From: DATAMF01 sp964472565 | GTDB lineage: Bacteria; Chloroflexota; Anaerolineae; Aggregatilineales; Aggregatilineaceae | Direction: 5' to 3' | Assembly: GCA_964472565.1 (NCBI GenBank) | Contig: CAYYNB010000030.1 | Location: forward strand, 1 to 44,320 | DNA: 44,320 nt | In this document: positions 1-8,073 of the stretch, piece by piece | Layout of the letters: each line of letters starts with the position of its first letter | Position numbering within the stretch: position 1 is the first letter of the stretch | Made by a program: the position numbers and the translations under genes | Notes under the pieces: model-generated | Seen by the model: the letters and a program-made list of their open reading frames with translations, nothing else | What the model was told of the DNA's origin: nothing | Databases searched by the model: none

Positions 1-209
1 GCTGCCGCCGCTTTGATCGGCCCTTCGAATCCCGCATCCCGCAGTGCTTTCATCCCCGCCCCGAACGCGCCCACGCCCGGCAGTACGATCTTGTCTGCCC
101 CTTCAAGTTGTTCCGGTTGGTTGGCCGTGAACACATCCGCGCCCAGAAAGGTGAATGTATTTCGCACGCTCCGCAGATTTCCTGCCCCATAATCGATGAT
201 GGCAATCAT
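1..209 (-). CDS. hisH: Imidazole glycerol phosphate synthase glutaminase subunit HisH (partial)
   Basis: This is the N-terminal 69 residues or so of the glutamine amidotransferase subunit that feeds ammonia to HisF in histidine synthesis. The translated start (MIAIIDYGAGNLRSV) and the later LPGVGAFGAGM are typical of HisH. The gene runs off the left edge, so the catalytic Cys-His-Glu triad is not visible. Its ATG overlaps the hisB stop as ATGA, indicating translational coupling. hisA and hisF would be expected further left, but that is inference. Confidence 0.93.
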   Translation of the reverse strand, partial: MIAIIDYGAGNLRSVRNTFTFLGADVFTANQPEQLEGADKIVLPGVGAFGAGMKALRDAGFEGPIKAAA

Positions 210-802
210 TCTGTCAGTGTCCCTTTTGTACTCGCCACGTCTGCCCGTCTCGGATCAACCGTCACCGCTTCCCGCAGCGCTCGCCCCAGCGCCTTGAACA
301 GCGCCTCGGCCTTGTGATGATCATCCCGCCCATACAGCACCGCTGCGTGCAAATTCATCCTGGCGTGGAACGCGATGGTTTCCAGCACATGCTCTACCAG
401 CGATGTCGCCATCTGCCCGATCTGTGGCGTGCGGAATTCCGTCTGAATCACCGCGTAAGCCCGCCCGCTGAGATCGACCACCACCCGCGCCAGCACCTCA
501 TCCATCGGCACATAGGCCGCGCCCATCCGCACGATCCCTTTCCGATCTCCCAACGCCTCGTCCAGCGCCCGCCCCAGGCAGATCGCGACATCCTCAATCG
601 TGTGGTGCGCATCGATAAACAGATCGCCCGTCGCCTTCACACTGAGATCGAACAGCCCATGCACCGCGACATGGTGCAGCATATGGTCGAAGAATCCTAC
701 GCCCGTCTGAATATCGGCCTTGCCGCTCCCATCCAGGTTTAGCGCCAGTTCAATCTGGGTCTCATTCGTCCGCCGTGAGATCGTCGCTTTTCGCTCAGGC
801 AT
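206..802 (-). CDS. hisB: Imidazoleglycerol-phosphate dehydratase
   Basis: HisB dehydrates imidazole glycerol phosphate to imidazole acetol phosphate in the cytoplasm. The 198-residue length fits the monofunctional bacterial/plant form; there is no fused phosphatase domain as in E. coli. The metal-binding histidine clusters are all visible: FFDHMLHH, DAHHTIEDV and GRDDHHKAEALFKALG. The ATG lies 8 bases inside the end of hisC and the stop overlaps hisH, so this is an internal gene of the his operon. Confidence 0.97.
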   Translation of the reverse strand: MPERKATISRRTNETQIELALNLDGSGKADIQTGVGFFDHMLHHVAVHGLFDLSVKATGDLFIDAHHTIEDVAICLGRALDEALGDRKGIVRMGAAYVPMDEVLARVVVDLSGRAYAVIQTEFRTPQIGQMATSLVEHVLETIAFHARMNLHAAVLYGRDDHHKAEALFKALGRALREAVTVDPRRADVASTKGTLTE

Positions 803-1904
803 AGTTCTCCCCTATTTTGCCCAAAGCGGCGACCAGTGCATCCGTCTGTTCCGGCTTCCCGACGCTGATTCGGACATGATCTCTCATCCCCGGCTTGTTG
901 TAATACCGCACCAGGATTCCTTCGCGTTCTAAAGCCAGCCGAAGATCGTCGCCGCTCATCCCTTTCACCTGGCACAAAATGAAGTTGCTCTGGCTGGGAT
1001 ATGTTCTTAAGAACGGAAACTCCGCCAGTTCCCCATACAGCCGTTCCCGCTCCGCGACGATTCGCCGCACATTCCCCAACAGATAATTCCGGTCCAGCAG
1101 TGAAGCCCGCCCCGCCACATCTGCCGCTACGTTCAGGTTATACGGCTGTTTCATCTTCCACAGATGCTGGATCAATTCCAGCGGAAAAACGCCATATCCC
1201 ACGCGTAGCCCGGCTAATCCGGCCCACTTGCTGAACGTCCGCAGCACGATCAGGTTTGGCGTCGAAGGTACGAGTTTAATCGCGCTTTCCGCTCCGCTGA
1301 ACTCGATATATGCCTCATCCAGCACCACGACCAGCGGCAGTGCCAGCAGTCGTTCAAGGTCTTCGCGTGTCAGCAGACCGCCATCCGGGTTATTCGGAGA
1401 GCACAAAAACAGCAGTTTCGCCTGTGATTCGAGCGCCGCTCGCTCAATCCCCTCCATGTCCAGCGAAAAATCCGCCCGGCGCGGAACTTCAACTACGGCT
1501 GCTTTAGAGATCACCGCATCGAACGCATACATCAAAAAGGTAGGCGGACACGTCAGAATCGTATCGCCCGGCTCCACGAACAACCGCAGAATCAGGTCGA
1601 TCAGTTCATCCGCACCGTTCCCCATCAGAATATACTCGGCCCCCACGCCCACATATTCACTCAATAACGCCCGTAGCCGCCGCATTTCCGGGTCTGGGTA
1701 AATATGCGTTACATCCAGGGTCGCCAGCGCTTCCCGTGCTTTGGGTGATGGTCCATACGGGTTTTCGTTCGCATCCAGCTTGATGATCTCGTCCACCGGG
1801 CGTCCTAACCGTTCGCTGAATACTTCGAGCGAAGCCGTTGGCGTATATGGAGCCATCGCTGCAATATCTTCTCGAATACGGATTGCTTGTTTAATCTGGC
1901 TCAT
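795..1904 (-). CDS. hisC: Histidinol-phosphate aminotransferase
   Basis: This PLP-dependent class I/II aminotransferase converts imidazole acetol phosphate and glutamate to histidinol phosphate. At 369 residues it has the usual length. Visible motifs are the LDANENPYGPSP substrate segment (residues 43-54), CSPNNPDG (168-175), the cofactor-binding Asp in VVVLDEAY (about 196) and the Schiff-base lysine in RTFSKWAGLAGLRVGY (K226). The start ATG overlaps the hisD stop by 4 bases, so it is co-translated with hisD. Confidence 0.97.
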   Translation of the reverse strand: MSQIKQAIRIREDIAAMAPYTPTASLEVFSERLGRPVDEIIKLDANENPYGPSPKAREALATLDVTHIYPDPEMRRLRALLSEYVGVGAEYILMGNGADELIDLILRLFVEPGDTILTCPPTFLMYAFDAVISKAAVVEVPRRADFSLDMEGIERAALESQAKLLFLCSPNNPDGGLLTREDLERLLALPLVVVLDEAYIEFSGAESAIKLVPSTPNLIVLRTFSKWAGLAGLRVGYGVFPLELIQHLWKMKQPYNLNVAADVAGRASLLDRNYLLGNVRRIVAERERLYGELAEFPFLRTYPSQSNFILCQVKGMSGDDLRLALEREGILVRYYNKPGMRDHVRISVGKPEQTDALVAALGKIGENYA

Positions 1905-3247
1905 GCCTCGCTCCGTTTGACTCGTGCTTCCGCTGCTGCGGCGTGTGCGGTGAGTGCTTCCGCCCGCGCCAGGACTGCCGCCGCCCTGCCGAGTTCGACG
2001 GCTGCGCCTGCTTCCAACCCGATCAGACTGGTGATCTTCACAAAATCCAGCACGTTCAGCGGCGATGCGAATCGCGCTGTGCCGCCCGTCGGCATCACAT
2101 GACTCGGCCCCGCCACATAATCGCCCAACACCTCAAACGAGTGTTCGCCCACGAAAATTCCACCCGCATTCCGCACGCGCCCAATCCACGCCCACGGATC
2201 ACTGAGCAGCAGACACAGGTGTTCCGCCGCATATTCATTCGCCACATCGAACGCTTCCGCCACATCCCTGACGATCACCGCGCCGCTGCGGTTCGGCAGC
2301 GACAGCGCCATGATGTCGGTTCGCGTCAGGCTTTCCATCTGCCGCGCCACTTCCACCGCCACTTTTTCCGCGAAAGCCCGGCTCGGCGTAACCAGAATCG
2401 CGGACGCCAGCACATCATGTTCCGCCTGCGCCAGCAAATCTGCCGCCGCCAATCCGGGGTCCGCGCTCTCATCGGCAATCACCATCGTCTCCGTCGGCCC
2501 CGGCAGTCCATCAATTCCCACATCGCCGTATACCTGCTGTTTCGCCAGCGTCACAAACAGATTTCCCGGCCCGACAATCTTCGCCACCTTCGGCACGCTT
2601 TCCGTGCCATACGCCAGCGCCGCGATAGCCTGCGCCCCGCCCACCCGGAATATTTTCGTCACACCGCACACCGCCGCCGCCGCCAGAATCACGGCAGGCA
2701 CACCGCCATTTCCGCGCCCCGGCGGAGTCACCAGCACAATTTCTTTCACGCCTGCCACCTGCGCCGGAATAACGGTCATCAGCAGGGACGACGGCAGCGG
2801 AGCTGTTCCGCCCGCCACGTACACACCCACCGAATCCACAGGCCGCACCAGTTGCCCCAGCGATCCTTCCGGTTTTGCGTCGATCCACCCTGTTACCGGC
2901 TGCTTTTGGTGAAACGCCCGAATACGATCCGCCGCGAAATACAGTGCCTCCCGCACCTCGCCCGGAATCGCATCCAGCGCCGCGTTGATCTCTTCTACTG
3001 GCACCGCAAGCTGATCGAGTCTCGCGCCATCGATCCGCGCATTCCAATCAAACAGCGCGGCATCGCCCTTTTCCCGCACACTCGCAATAATCCGCCGCAC
3101 CGCTTCACCTGGCGTGATCGCCTCCCCAAACAGGTTTTGTAAGCTGTCCAGAATCCGCTGCGGCACGTCATATTCATTCCACGAGCGGCGCTTGAGAATC
3201 CGTTGTCGGGCGTCGCTCAGATCATCGTAAATGGGTAAGCTGGTCAT
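1901..3247 (-). CDS. hisD: Histidinol dehydrogenase
   Basis: HisD is the zinc- and NAD-dependent enzyme that oxidises L-histidinol to L-histidine in two steps, the last reaction of the pathway. The 448-residue protein shows the family core: YVAGGTAPLPSSLLM, GPTETMVIADESADP, LLAQAEHD with the Gln and His metal ligands, and GDYVAGPSHVMPTGG near the C-terminus. Overlaps of 4 bases with hisG upstream and hisC downstream give a tightly coupled operon. The gene is complete and shows no sign of damage. Confidence 0.97.
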   Translation of the reverse strand: MTSLPIYDDLSDARQRILKRRSWNEYDVPQRILDSLQNLFGEAITPGEAVRRIIASVREKGDAALFDWNARIDGARLDQLAVPVEEINAALDAIPGEVREALYFAADRIRAFHQKQPVTGWIDAKPEGSLGQLVRPVDSVGVYVAGGTAPLPSSLLMTVIPAQVAGVKEIVLVTPPGRGNGGVPAVILAAAAVCGVTKIFRVGGAQAIAALAYGTESVPKVAKIVGPGNLFVTLAKQQVYGDVGIDGLPGPTETMVIADESADPGLAAADLLAQAEHDVLASAILVTPSRAFAEKVAVEVARQMESLTRTDIMALSLPNRSGAVIVRDVAEAFDVANEYAAEHLCLLLSDPWAWIGRVRNAGGIFVGEHSFEVLGDYVAGPSHVMPTGGTARFASPLNVLDFVKITSLIGLEAGAAVELGRAAAVLARAEALTAHAAAAEARVKRSEA

Positions 3248-4257
3248 GGGTTGGTTTCCTTGTTCAAAACGTCTAACAATCGCTGATACCGTTCGGGAGC
3301 TTCCTCAAAAATATAGGTCACGGGCGTCACCACGACCCCGCTGCCACCGATTCTGCGAATTTGCTCAATCGCTTCATAGAGCTGTTGGCTCGACGCCACA
3401 ATATTGATCGCCCACCACTGCCCCGCGCCCTCTCGTGTAATCATGGGCGAAATCGTCGGCCCCTGTAACCCGCCGAGGTTGGACTGGCCGAAGATTCGCG
3501 CCGCTACCTCTTCGGCGGAACTGCCGCGCATATTGGCAAAAATCATATACTGCCCGCGTGCGCGCAAATGCGCCTCGATAAATTCCAACAATTTCCGCGT
3601 CGTCGCCAGCACATCAGGCCGCGTCGTGAGCGCCGTACGGTTGCCGATCAAAATCGCCTGCGAGTTCAGGATTGTGCCATCATGAAGTGGTCGCAGGCGA
3701 TTCTCGCGTAAGGTCGTGCCGCTGCTGGATATATCCGCGATGAAATCCGCATAGCCAACCGTCGTCGCCGCTTCCAGCGCACCTTCCGCGCTCACAATGC
3801 GGATATTTGTCGCGCCGCCCTCGTTCAAAAAACGGCTGACTGCGTTGGGGTATTTGGTTGCTACGCGCAGCCTGCGATCAGCCGTCACCCGCGCCAGATC
3901 ACCCACCGTTTGCACGTCATCCCAATCATCCGGCACCGCCACCACCAGCGAACATTCCCCATATCCCAGCGTATCATGGATCACAATCACGCCGTTGGAG
4001 CCGCCTGCTTCATGTTCGGCCAGCGTATCATAGCCGGTGATCCCCAAATCCACGTCACCCGCCGACACGCTGACCGGAATATCACGCGCCCGCTGGAACA
4101 GCACCAGCACATCCGGCAGCATGGGGATCGTGGCGATATATTGGCGCGGATTAGTCTTGTTTACGCACACGCCGGAGCCTGCCAAAAAGTCGAGTGTTTC
4201 CTGCTCCATGCGGCCCTTGCTGGGTAATGCGATACGAATTTGCCCTTCGACAGCCAT
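3244..4257 (-). CDS. hisG: ATP phosphoribosyltransferase, long form with ACT-like C-terminal domain
   Basis: HisG condenses ATP with PRPP in the committed step of histidine synthesis. I place the start at the ATG (4257) because an AGGAG sits 11 bases upstream; an in-frame TTG at 4281 would add 8 residues but lies against the attenuator hairpin. From the ATG the protein has 337 residues. IRIALPSKGRM marks the N-terminus and ADFIADISSSGTTL is the PRPP/phosphate-binding loop. The C-terminal part (GQWWAINIVASS onward) resembles the HisG_C regulatory domain, so feedback inhibition by histidine is likely and HisZ should not be needed. It is about 40 residues longer than the E. coli enzyme. Confidence 0.94.
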   Translation of the reverse strand: MAVEGQIRIALPSKGRMEQETLDFLAGSGVCVNKTNPRQYIATIPMLPDVLVLFQRARDIPVSVSAGDVDLGITGYDTLAEHEAGGSNGVIVIHDTLGYGECSLVVAVPDDWDDVQTVGDLARVTADRRLRVATKYPNAVSRFLNEGGATNIRIVSAEGALEAATTVGYADFIADISSSGTTLRENRLRPLHDGTILNSQAILIGNRTALTTRPDVLATTRKLLEFIEAHLRARGQYMIFANMRGSSAEEVAARIFGQSNLGGLQGPTISPMITREGAGQWWAINIVASSQQLYEAIEQIRRIGGSGVVVTPVTYIFEEAPERYQRLLDVLNKETNP

Positions 4258-4279
4258 AAACGGTTTGACTCCTGTGAAC

Positions 4280-4313
4280 AAAAAACGCCCCTCGGCGGAC
4301 CGGGAGGCGTTTT
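4280..4313 (-). terminator. Attenuator terminator of the his operon leader
   Basis: In the minus-strand transcript an AAAACGCCTC arm pairs with GGGGCGTTTT (one G-U pair) around a 12-base loop and runs straight into a U stretch. It is a textbook intrinsic terminator, and it sits between the leader peptide stop and hisG. The reading is that histidine sufficiency lets it form and ends transcription before hisG. Confidence 0.85.
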
Positions 4314-4340
4314 AGCTGCGCTTTGAGTGATTAACGGCGA

Positions 4341-4427
4341 TTAGATACGCACAAAATCACCACCGGACCCGCGTTCGGAGGTGTTCAGATGATGGTGATG
4401 CGCGTGAATACAAATCGTGTTAGCCAT
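4341..4427 (-). CDS. hisL: His operon leader peptide (28 residues, His-rich)
   Basis: This short reading frame starts at the ATG at 4427 and ends with TAA at 4341-4343. It encodes 28 residues with HAHHHH at positions 8-13, i.e. five histidine codons within six codons. It lies 28 bases before the terminator hairpin and just upstream of hisG, which is the arrangement of a ribosome-stalling attenuator. The CAT-rich His segment can also pair with a GGTGGTGAT segment further on in the leader, a plausible pause/protector hairpin. No Shine-Dalgarno is available because the predicted transcript begins at the ATG. Function is inferred from composition and position. Confidence 0.88.
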   Translation of the reverse strand: MANTICIHAHHHHLNTSERGSGGDFVRI

Positions 4428-4434
4428 GCCAAAC

Positions 4435-4463
4435 AGTATAACGAGCGCCCTTTCCCTTGTCAA
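4435..4463 (-). promoter_or_regulatory. his operon promoter, near-consensus, leaderless
   Basis: On the minus strand TTGACA (4463-4458) is followed after exactly 17 bases by TATACT (4440-4435), almost the ideal housekeeping promoter. Normal spacing from the -10 box puts the transcription start at about 4428-4427, that is, at the ATG of the leader peptide. The -35 box is part of an inverted repeat, TTGTCAA/TTGACAA (4457-4463 and 4474-4480). Confidence 0.82.
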
Positions 4464-4492
4464 TTTGGCAATTTTGACAACCCGCCAATCTC

Positions 4493-4521
4493 TTGACAAT
4501 CTCGCGCTTCCCTGCTATTTT
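4493..4521 (+). promoter_or_regulatory. trp operon promoter
   Basis: TTGACA (4493-4498) and TATTTT (4516-4521) are separated by 17 bases and point to the trp side. A start near 4528 is expected, which leaves a leader of about 365 bases that contains the T-box. It diverges from the his promoter, and the two -35 boxes are only about 30 bases apart. Confidence 0.65.
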
Positions 4522-4527
4522 TTTAGC

Positions 4528-4864
4528 TATCAACTGATAAATGAACGGCGTTGATCTGGGATAGTACACGTCGAATTGGTGTTCAGAGAGCTGCCGCCTG
4601 GTGTGAAGGCAGTACACACAGCGATGTCGAATGGACCAGGGAGCTGCTGGTCGAAAAGGTTTTCACCTGAGTAGCCCATGCCGGAAGCCTCACCGTTACC
4701 CGAGGACAGATATCGGCCTTTGTGCCTGTATCTCGCTGAGTGAAGCTGGCTTGCCTTCTCGAATCTGCGCTCATCGCAGATTTTTTGTTAGATCGGCTGG
4801 TCGCTTAATCAAGGTGGCACCACGGGAATCCCCTTCTCGTCCTTGACTCTGATGGGGATTTTTT
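4528..4864 (+). ncRNA. T-box riboswitch, tryptophan-specific (trp operon leader)
   Basis: The leader has the full set of T-box landmarks. A stem I with a CAGAGAGC element lies at about 4580. A specifier loop reads GAA-UGG-A, with the codon UGG (Trp) at 4632-4634. The conserved antiterminator sequence AAGGTGGCACCACGG lies at 4811-4825, followed by a competing terminator. The bulge UGGC (4815-4818) would pair with the tRNA end GCCA; the C fits the G73 discriminator usual in bacterial tRNA-Trp. Uncharged tRNA-Trp would therefore stabilise the antiterminator and switch on trpE and the rest of the operon. Exact 5' limit depends on the predicted promoter. Confidence 0.93.
4827..4864 (+). terminator. 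T-box terminator hairpin
   Basis: AATCCCC (4827-4833) pairs with GGGGATT (4854-4860), followed by a T run. The left arm follows directly on the conserved T-box sequence, so forming the antiterminator competes with this stem. It is the default off state of the trp leader when tRNA-Trp is charged. Confidence 0.88.
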
Positions 4865-4894
4865 GTTGGGATAATCCTTTGGGAGAGCGATCAC

Positions 4895-6415
4895 ATGGCG
4901 CTGTCGTCACAACTCATCCGCGAACGTATCCAGGCCGTCCCCACCCGCGAAACCGTCCGCCAGCTTTTTGAGCGCGGCGATCTGGTTCCGGTTTACCGCA
5001 CCCTGCTGGCCGATTTGGAAACCCCGGTCTCGGTCTATCTCAAATTGGCCCGGAACGGCTCACCCTCATTCCTGCTCGAAAGTGTCGAAGGCGGTGAGCA
5101 AATTGGACGTTACTCATTTTTAGGCGTGAATTCCAAAGGCACGATCACCGTCCAAAATAATGAGATTACGGTGAATCGCGCGGGAAAAACCTCATCGCGT
5201 CCCTTGTCCCCAGGTGAAGACCCCCTCAGCGTGATCGAACACGAATTTGAGCGGGTGCAGCCGGTTCAGTTGGATAGTCTGCCGCGTTTTATTGGCGGCG
5301 CAGTCGGCTATCTCAGCTACGATATGGTGCGCTACATCGAGCGCTTGCCCAACACTGCCACCGATGATCTGTGTTTGCCCGATGCGGCCTTTATGCTGGC
5401 CGATACGCTGGTGATTTTTGATCATGCCAAGCACCAGTTAATCGTTCTGGCAAATGCCCACAATACCGGCAATCCCGATGCCGCCTACAATGACGCCCTG
5501 AGCCGCATTGACCAGATTATCGATGCGCTCAACACGCCGCTGCCGCTGCTGCCGGATGCCGTGCCAGTCTCCAACGCTGAAATGCAGTCCAACATTACAC
5601 GCGAACAGTTTGAAGCCAATGTTCGCGCCGCGAAAGAATATATTGCGGCGGGCGACGCCTTCCAGATTGTGTTGTCCCAGCGCTTCAGCCGCCAGACCAG
5701 CGCACCGCCGTTCACCATCTACCGCGCGCTGCGGGCGCTCAATCCGTCGCCGTATATGTTTTTCCTGCACTTCAGCGAGGACCTCAGTGTGATCGGCGCG
5801 TCGCCCGAAATGCTTGTCCGTCTCGAAGATGGTTTCGCTACGACGCGGCCCATCGCCGGGACACGTCCGCGCGGGGCAAGTGAGGCCGACGATAAACGGC
5901 TGGCCGATGAACTTCTGGCGGACGAAAAAGAACGCGCCGAGCATGTCATGTTGGTCGATCTGGGCCGCAACGACTTAGGCCACGTATGCGATTATGGCAC
6001 GGTGAGTGTTCCCGTCATGATGACCGTCGAGCGCTATTCGCATGTGATGCATATCGTCAGCGAAGTGCAGGGCAAACTGCGCCAGGGCATGAGCGCCTTT
6101 GATCTGCTGCGTGCAACCTTCCCGGCGGGCACGCTCAGCGGCGCGCCCAAAGTCCGCGCCATGGAAATCATCGAAGAGTTAGAAGGCACACGGCGCGGAC
6201 CTTACGGCGGCGCAGTCGGTTATTTCAGCTTTGATGGCTCAATGGACACCTGCATCACCATTCGGACGCTCGTCATGCGCGGCAATACCGTGTACTGCCA
6301 ATCGGGAGCCGGAATCGTAGCCGACAGCGATCCGGCGCGTGAATTTGAGGAAACCGTGAATAAAGCGCGCGCGGTGGCCGTCGCCATTCGCAAAGCTGAA
6401 GAAGGTTTGTTGTAA
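4895..6415 (+). CDS. trpE: Anthranilate synthase component I
   Basis: TrpE makes anthranilate from chorismate using ammonia supplied by TrpG. The 506-residue length is standard. The N-terminal part contains the LLES element (residues 60-63) that forms the tryptophan feedback site. The C-terminal chorismate-binding half contains IAGTRPRGASEADD, the GTLSGAPKVRAMEI segment and the RRGPYGGAVGYFSFDGSMD block. A GGGAGA ribosome site precedes the ATG, 30 bases after the T-box terminator. This is the first gene of the T-box-controlled operon. Confidence 0.97.
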   Translation: MALSSQLIRERIQAVPTRETVRQLFERGDLVPVYRTLLADLETPVSVYLKLARNGSPSFLLESVEGGEQIGRYSFLGVNSKGTITVQNNEITVNRAGKTSSRPLSPGEDPLSVIEHEFERVQPVQLDSLPRFIGGAVGYLSYDMVRYIERLPNTATDDLCLPDAAFMLADTLVIFDHAKHQLIVLANAHNTGNPDAAYNDALSRIDQIIDALNTPLPLLPDAVPVSNAEMQSNITREQFEANVRAAKEYIAAGDAFQIVLSQRFSRQTSAPPFTIYRALRALNPSPYMFFLHFSEDLSVIGASPEMLVRLEDGFATTRPIAGTRPRGASEADDKRLADELLADEKERAEHVMLVDLGRNDLGHVCDYGTVSVPVMMTVERYSHVMHIVSEVQGKLRQGMSAFDLLRATFPAGTLSGAPKVRAMEIIEELEGTRRGPYGGAVGYFSFDGSMDTCITIRTLVMRGNTVYCQSGAGIVADSDPAREFEETVNKARAVAVAIRKAEEGLL

Positions 6416-6423
6416 GGAAGGTT

Positions 6424-7479
6424 ATGATGGCAGACAAAAAACGCATGCTGACAGGTGACAGACCAACCGGCAAGCTCCACTTAGGACACTATGTCGGGAC
6501 ACTGAAGAATCGCATCAAGCACCAGTCCGCCTATGACAGCTACTTCATTGTGGCTGATCTGCATATGCTGACCACCAAACACCAGCCGGATCACATCGCC
6601 CAGGTGGACAAAAACGCCCGTGACATGGTGCTGGATGCGGTTGCCGCAGGCATTGATCCTGAATTGGTCACATTTTATTTGCAATCTGCCGTGCATGAAA
6701 TTCATGAGATGAATACGCTGTTCCAGAACCTGATCACCGTTTCACGCCTGGAGCGTATTCCCAGCTTAAAAGACATGGCCCACGACGCCAACATTGAAAT
6801 GCCTTACGGTCTGCTCGGTTATCCGGTCCTGCAAGCTGCCGACATTCTGTGCGTCAAAGCCCATTATGTCCCTGTTGGCAAGGACAACATTGCCCATGTC
6901 GAAGTTGCCCGCGAAATCGCCCGCCGTTTTAACTCGCTTTACGGTGAAGTGTTCCCGGTTCCCGATGGCGAAATCGGTGAGGTGCCGACGCTCGTGGGCA
7001 CCGATGGACAGTTCAAGATGAGCAAAAGCCTGGGCAACGCCATCTTTTTGAGTGACTCGGCGCAGGAGGTCGAGCGCAAAGTGCGCGGCATGTACACCGA
7101 TCCCAACCGCGTGCGCGCCGATATTCCCGGCACCGTCGAGGGTAATCCCGTCTTCATCTATCACGACGCGTTTAACCCTGATTCTGCCGAGGTTGAAGAC
7201 CTGAAAGCGCGCTATCGTGCGGGAACGGTTGGGGATGTGGAAGTCAAAAGCAAGCTAGCAGCCGCGCTCAACGATTTCCTGGAACCCATGCGGGATCGCC
7301 GCGCGCAGTATGACAAACCCGGCTTGATTGAAGACATCCTGATGCAGGGCACACTCACAGTCCGCGCCGAAACGCAGCGCACCCTGCACACTATGCAGGA
7401 AGCGATGGGGTTTACCGGCGTGTGGAATCGAATGCAGCGTAAGGCAAATAAATTTCGCGCCGTTCAACAGGTTATTTAA
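6424..7479 (+). CDS. trpS: Tryptophanyl-tRNA synthetase
   Basis: TrpS charges tRNA-Trp. This is a class I synthetase of 351 residues with the HIGH-type motif KLHLGH (residues 17-22) after GDRPTG, and KMSKS at about 198-202. A second ATG directly follows the first, and an AAGGAAGG site stands in front. It lies 8 bases after trpE, inside the biosynthetic operon, so it shares the T-box control. It would raise charging capacity at the same time as Trp supply. It may be the only trpS in the genome or a second copy; the window cannot tell. Confidence 0.96.
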   Translation: MMADKKRMLTGDRPTGKLHLGHYVGTLKNRIKHQSAYDSYFIVADLHMLTTKHQPDHIAQVDKNARDMVLDAVAAGIDPELVTFYLQSAVHEIHEMNTLFQNLITVSRLERIPSLKDMAHDANIEMPYGLLGYPVLQAADILCVKAHYVPVGKDNIAHVEVAREIARRFNSLYGEVFPVPDGEIGEVPTLVGTDGQFKMSKSLGNAIFLSDSAQEVERKVRGMYTDPNRVRADIPGTVEGNPVFIYHDAFNPDSAEVEDLKARYRAGTVGDVEVKSKLAAALNDFLEPMRDRRAQYDKPGLIEDILMQGTLTVRAETQRTLHTMQEAMGFTGVWNRMQRKANKFRAVQQVI

Positions 7480-7493
7480 CCAGGGAGCAGAAC

Positions 7494-8060
7494 ATGATTC
7501 TCGTCATCGATAACTACGACAGCTTCACCTACAACCTTGTGCAGGAAATGGGCGAACTCGGCGCGGAATTGTGCGTGTTCCGCAATGATCAGATCACGCT
7601 GGATCAAATTGTCAATCTGCAACCCTCGCACATCGTCGTATCACCTGGCCCAGGCACGCCCGACGACAGCGGTATTTCACTTGATGTTATCCGCGAATTT
7701 GGCCCGACGACACCGCTTCTGGGCGTCTGCCTGGGCCATCAATCCATTGGGCAGGTTTTCGGCGGCAAAGTGGTGCGCGCGTCGCGTCTGATGCATGGCA
7801 AAACCAGCCAGATTTATTACCAAAACTCCGCGCTGTTTACCGGGCTGCCCAATCCATTCGAAGCCACGCGCTATCACAGCCTGATCGTAGAAGAGCCATT
7901 ACCCGACTCGCTGTTTATCACCGCCTTCACCGATGCCGGCGAAGTGATGGCCCTCAAACATAAGGAATATCCTATCGTCGGGGTGCAGTTCCATCCCGAA
8001 AGCATTCTGACCAAGTTTGGTCCGCGTATTTTGCAGAATTTTCTGGATAACCGTCTCTAG
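7494..8060 (+). CDS. trpG: Anthranilate synthase component II (glutamine amidotransferase)
   Basis: TrpG hydrolyses glutamine and passes ammonia to TrpE. The 188-residue class I amidotransferase has the nucleophile in GVCLGHQ (C79) and the HPES pair in VQFHPES (H167, E169). There is no fusion to TrpD. The same protein could also serve para-aminobenzoate synthesis (PabA); its place between trpS and trpD argues for the Trp role first. An AGGGAGCAGAAC ribosome site precedes the ATG. Confidence 0.95.
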   Translation: MILVIDNYDSFTYNLVQEMGELGAELCVFRNDQITLDQIVNLQPSHIVVSPGPGTPDDSGISLDVIREFGPTTPLLGVCLGHQSIGQVFGGKVVRASRLMHGKTSQIYYQNSALFTGLPNPFEATRYHSLIVEEPLPDSLFITAFTDAGEVMALKHKEYPIVGVQFHPESILTKFGPRILQNFLDNRL

Positions 8061-8073
8061 AAGGAGTGACAAA

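Noticed and set aside
1943..3142. Long open frame on the plus strand (399 codons) opposite hisD
   Set aside because: Its product is Arg/His-rich, low in normal structure, and lies wholly antisense to the well-supported hisD. It is a shadow of biased codon use.
8017..8073. Longer TrpD start overlapping trpG
   Set aside because: The extra 19 residues are trpG sequence in another frame, and the ATG at 8074 has a perfect ribosome site.
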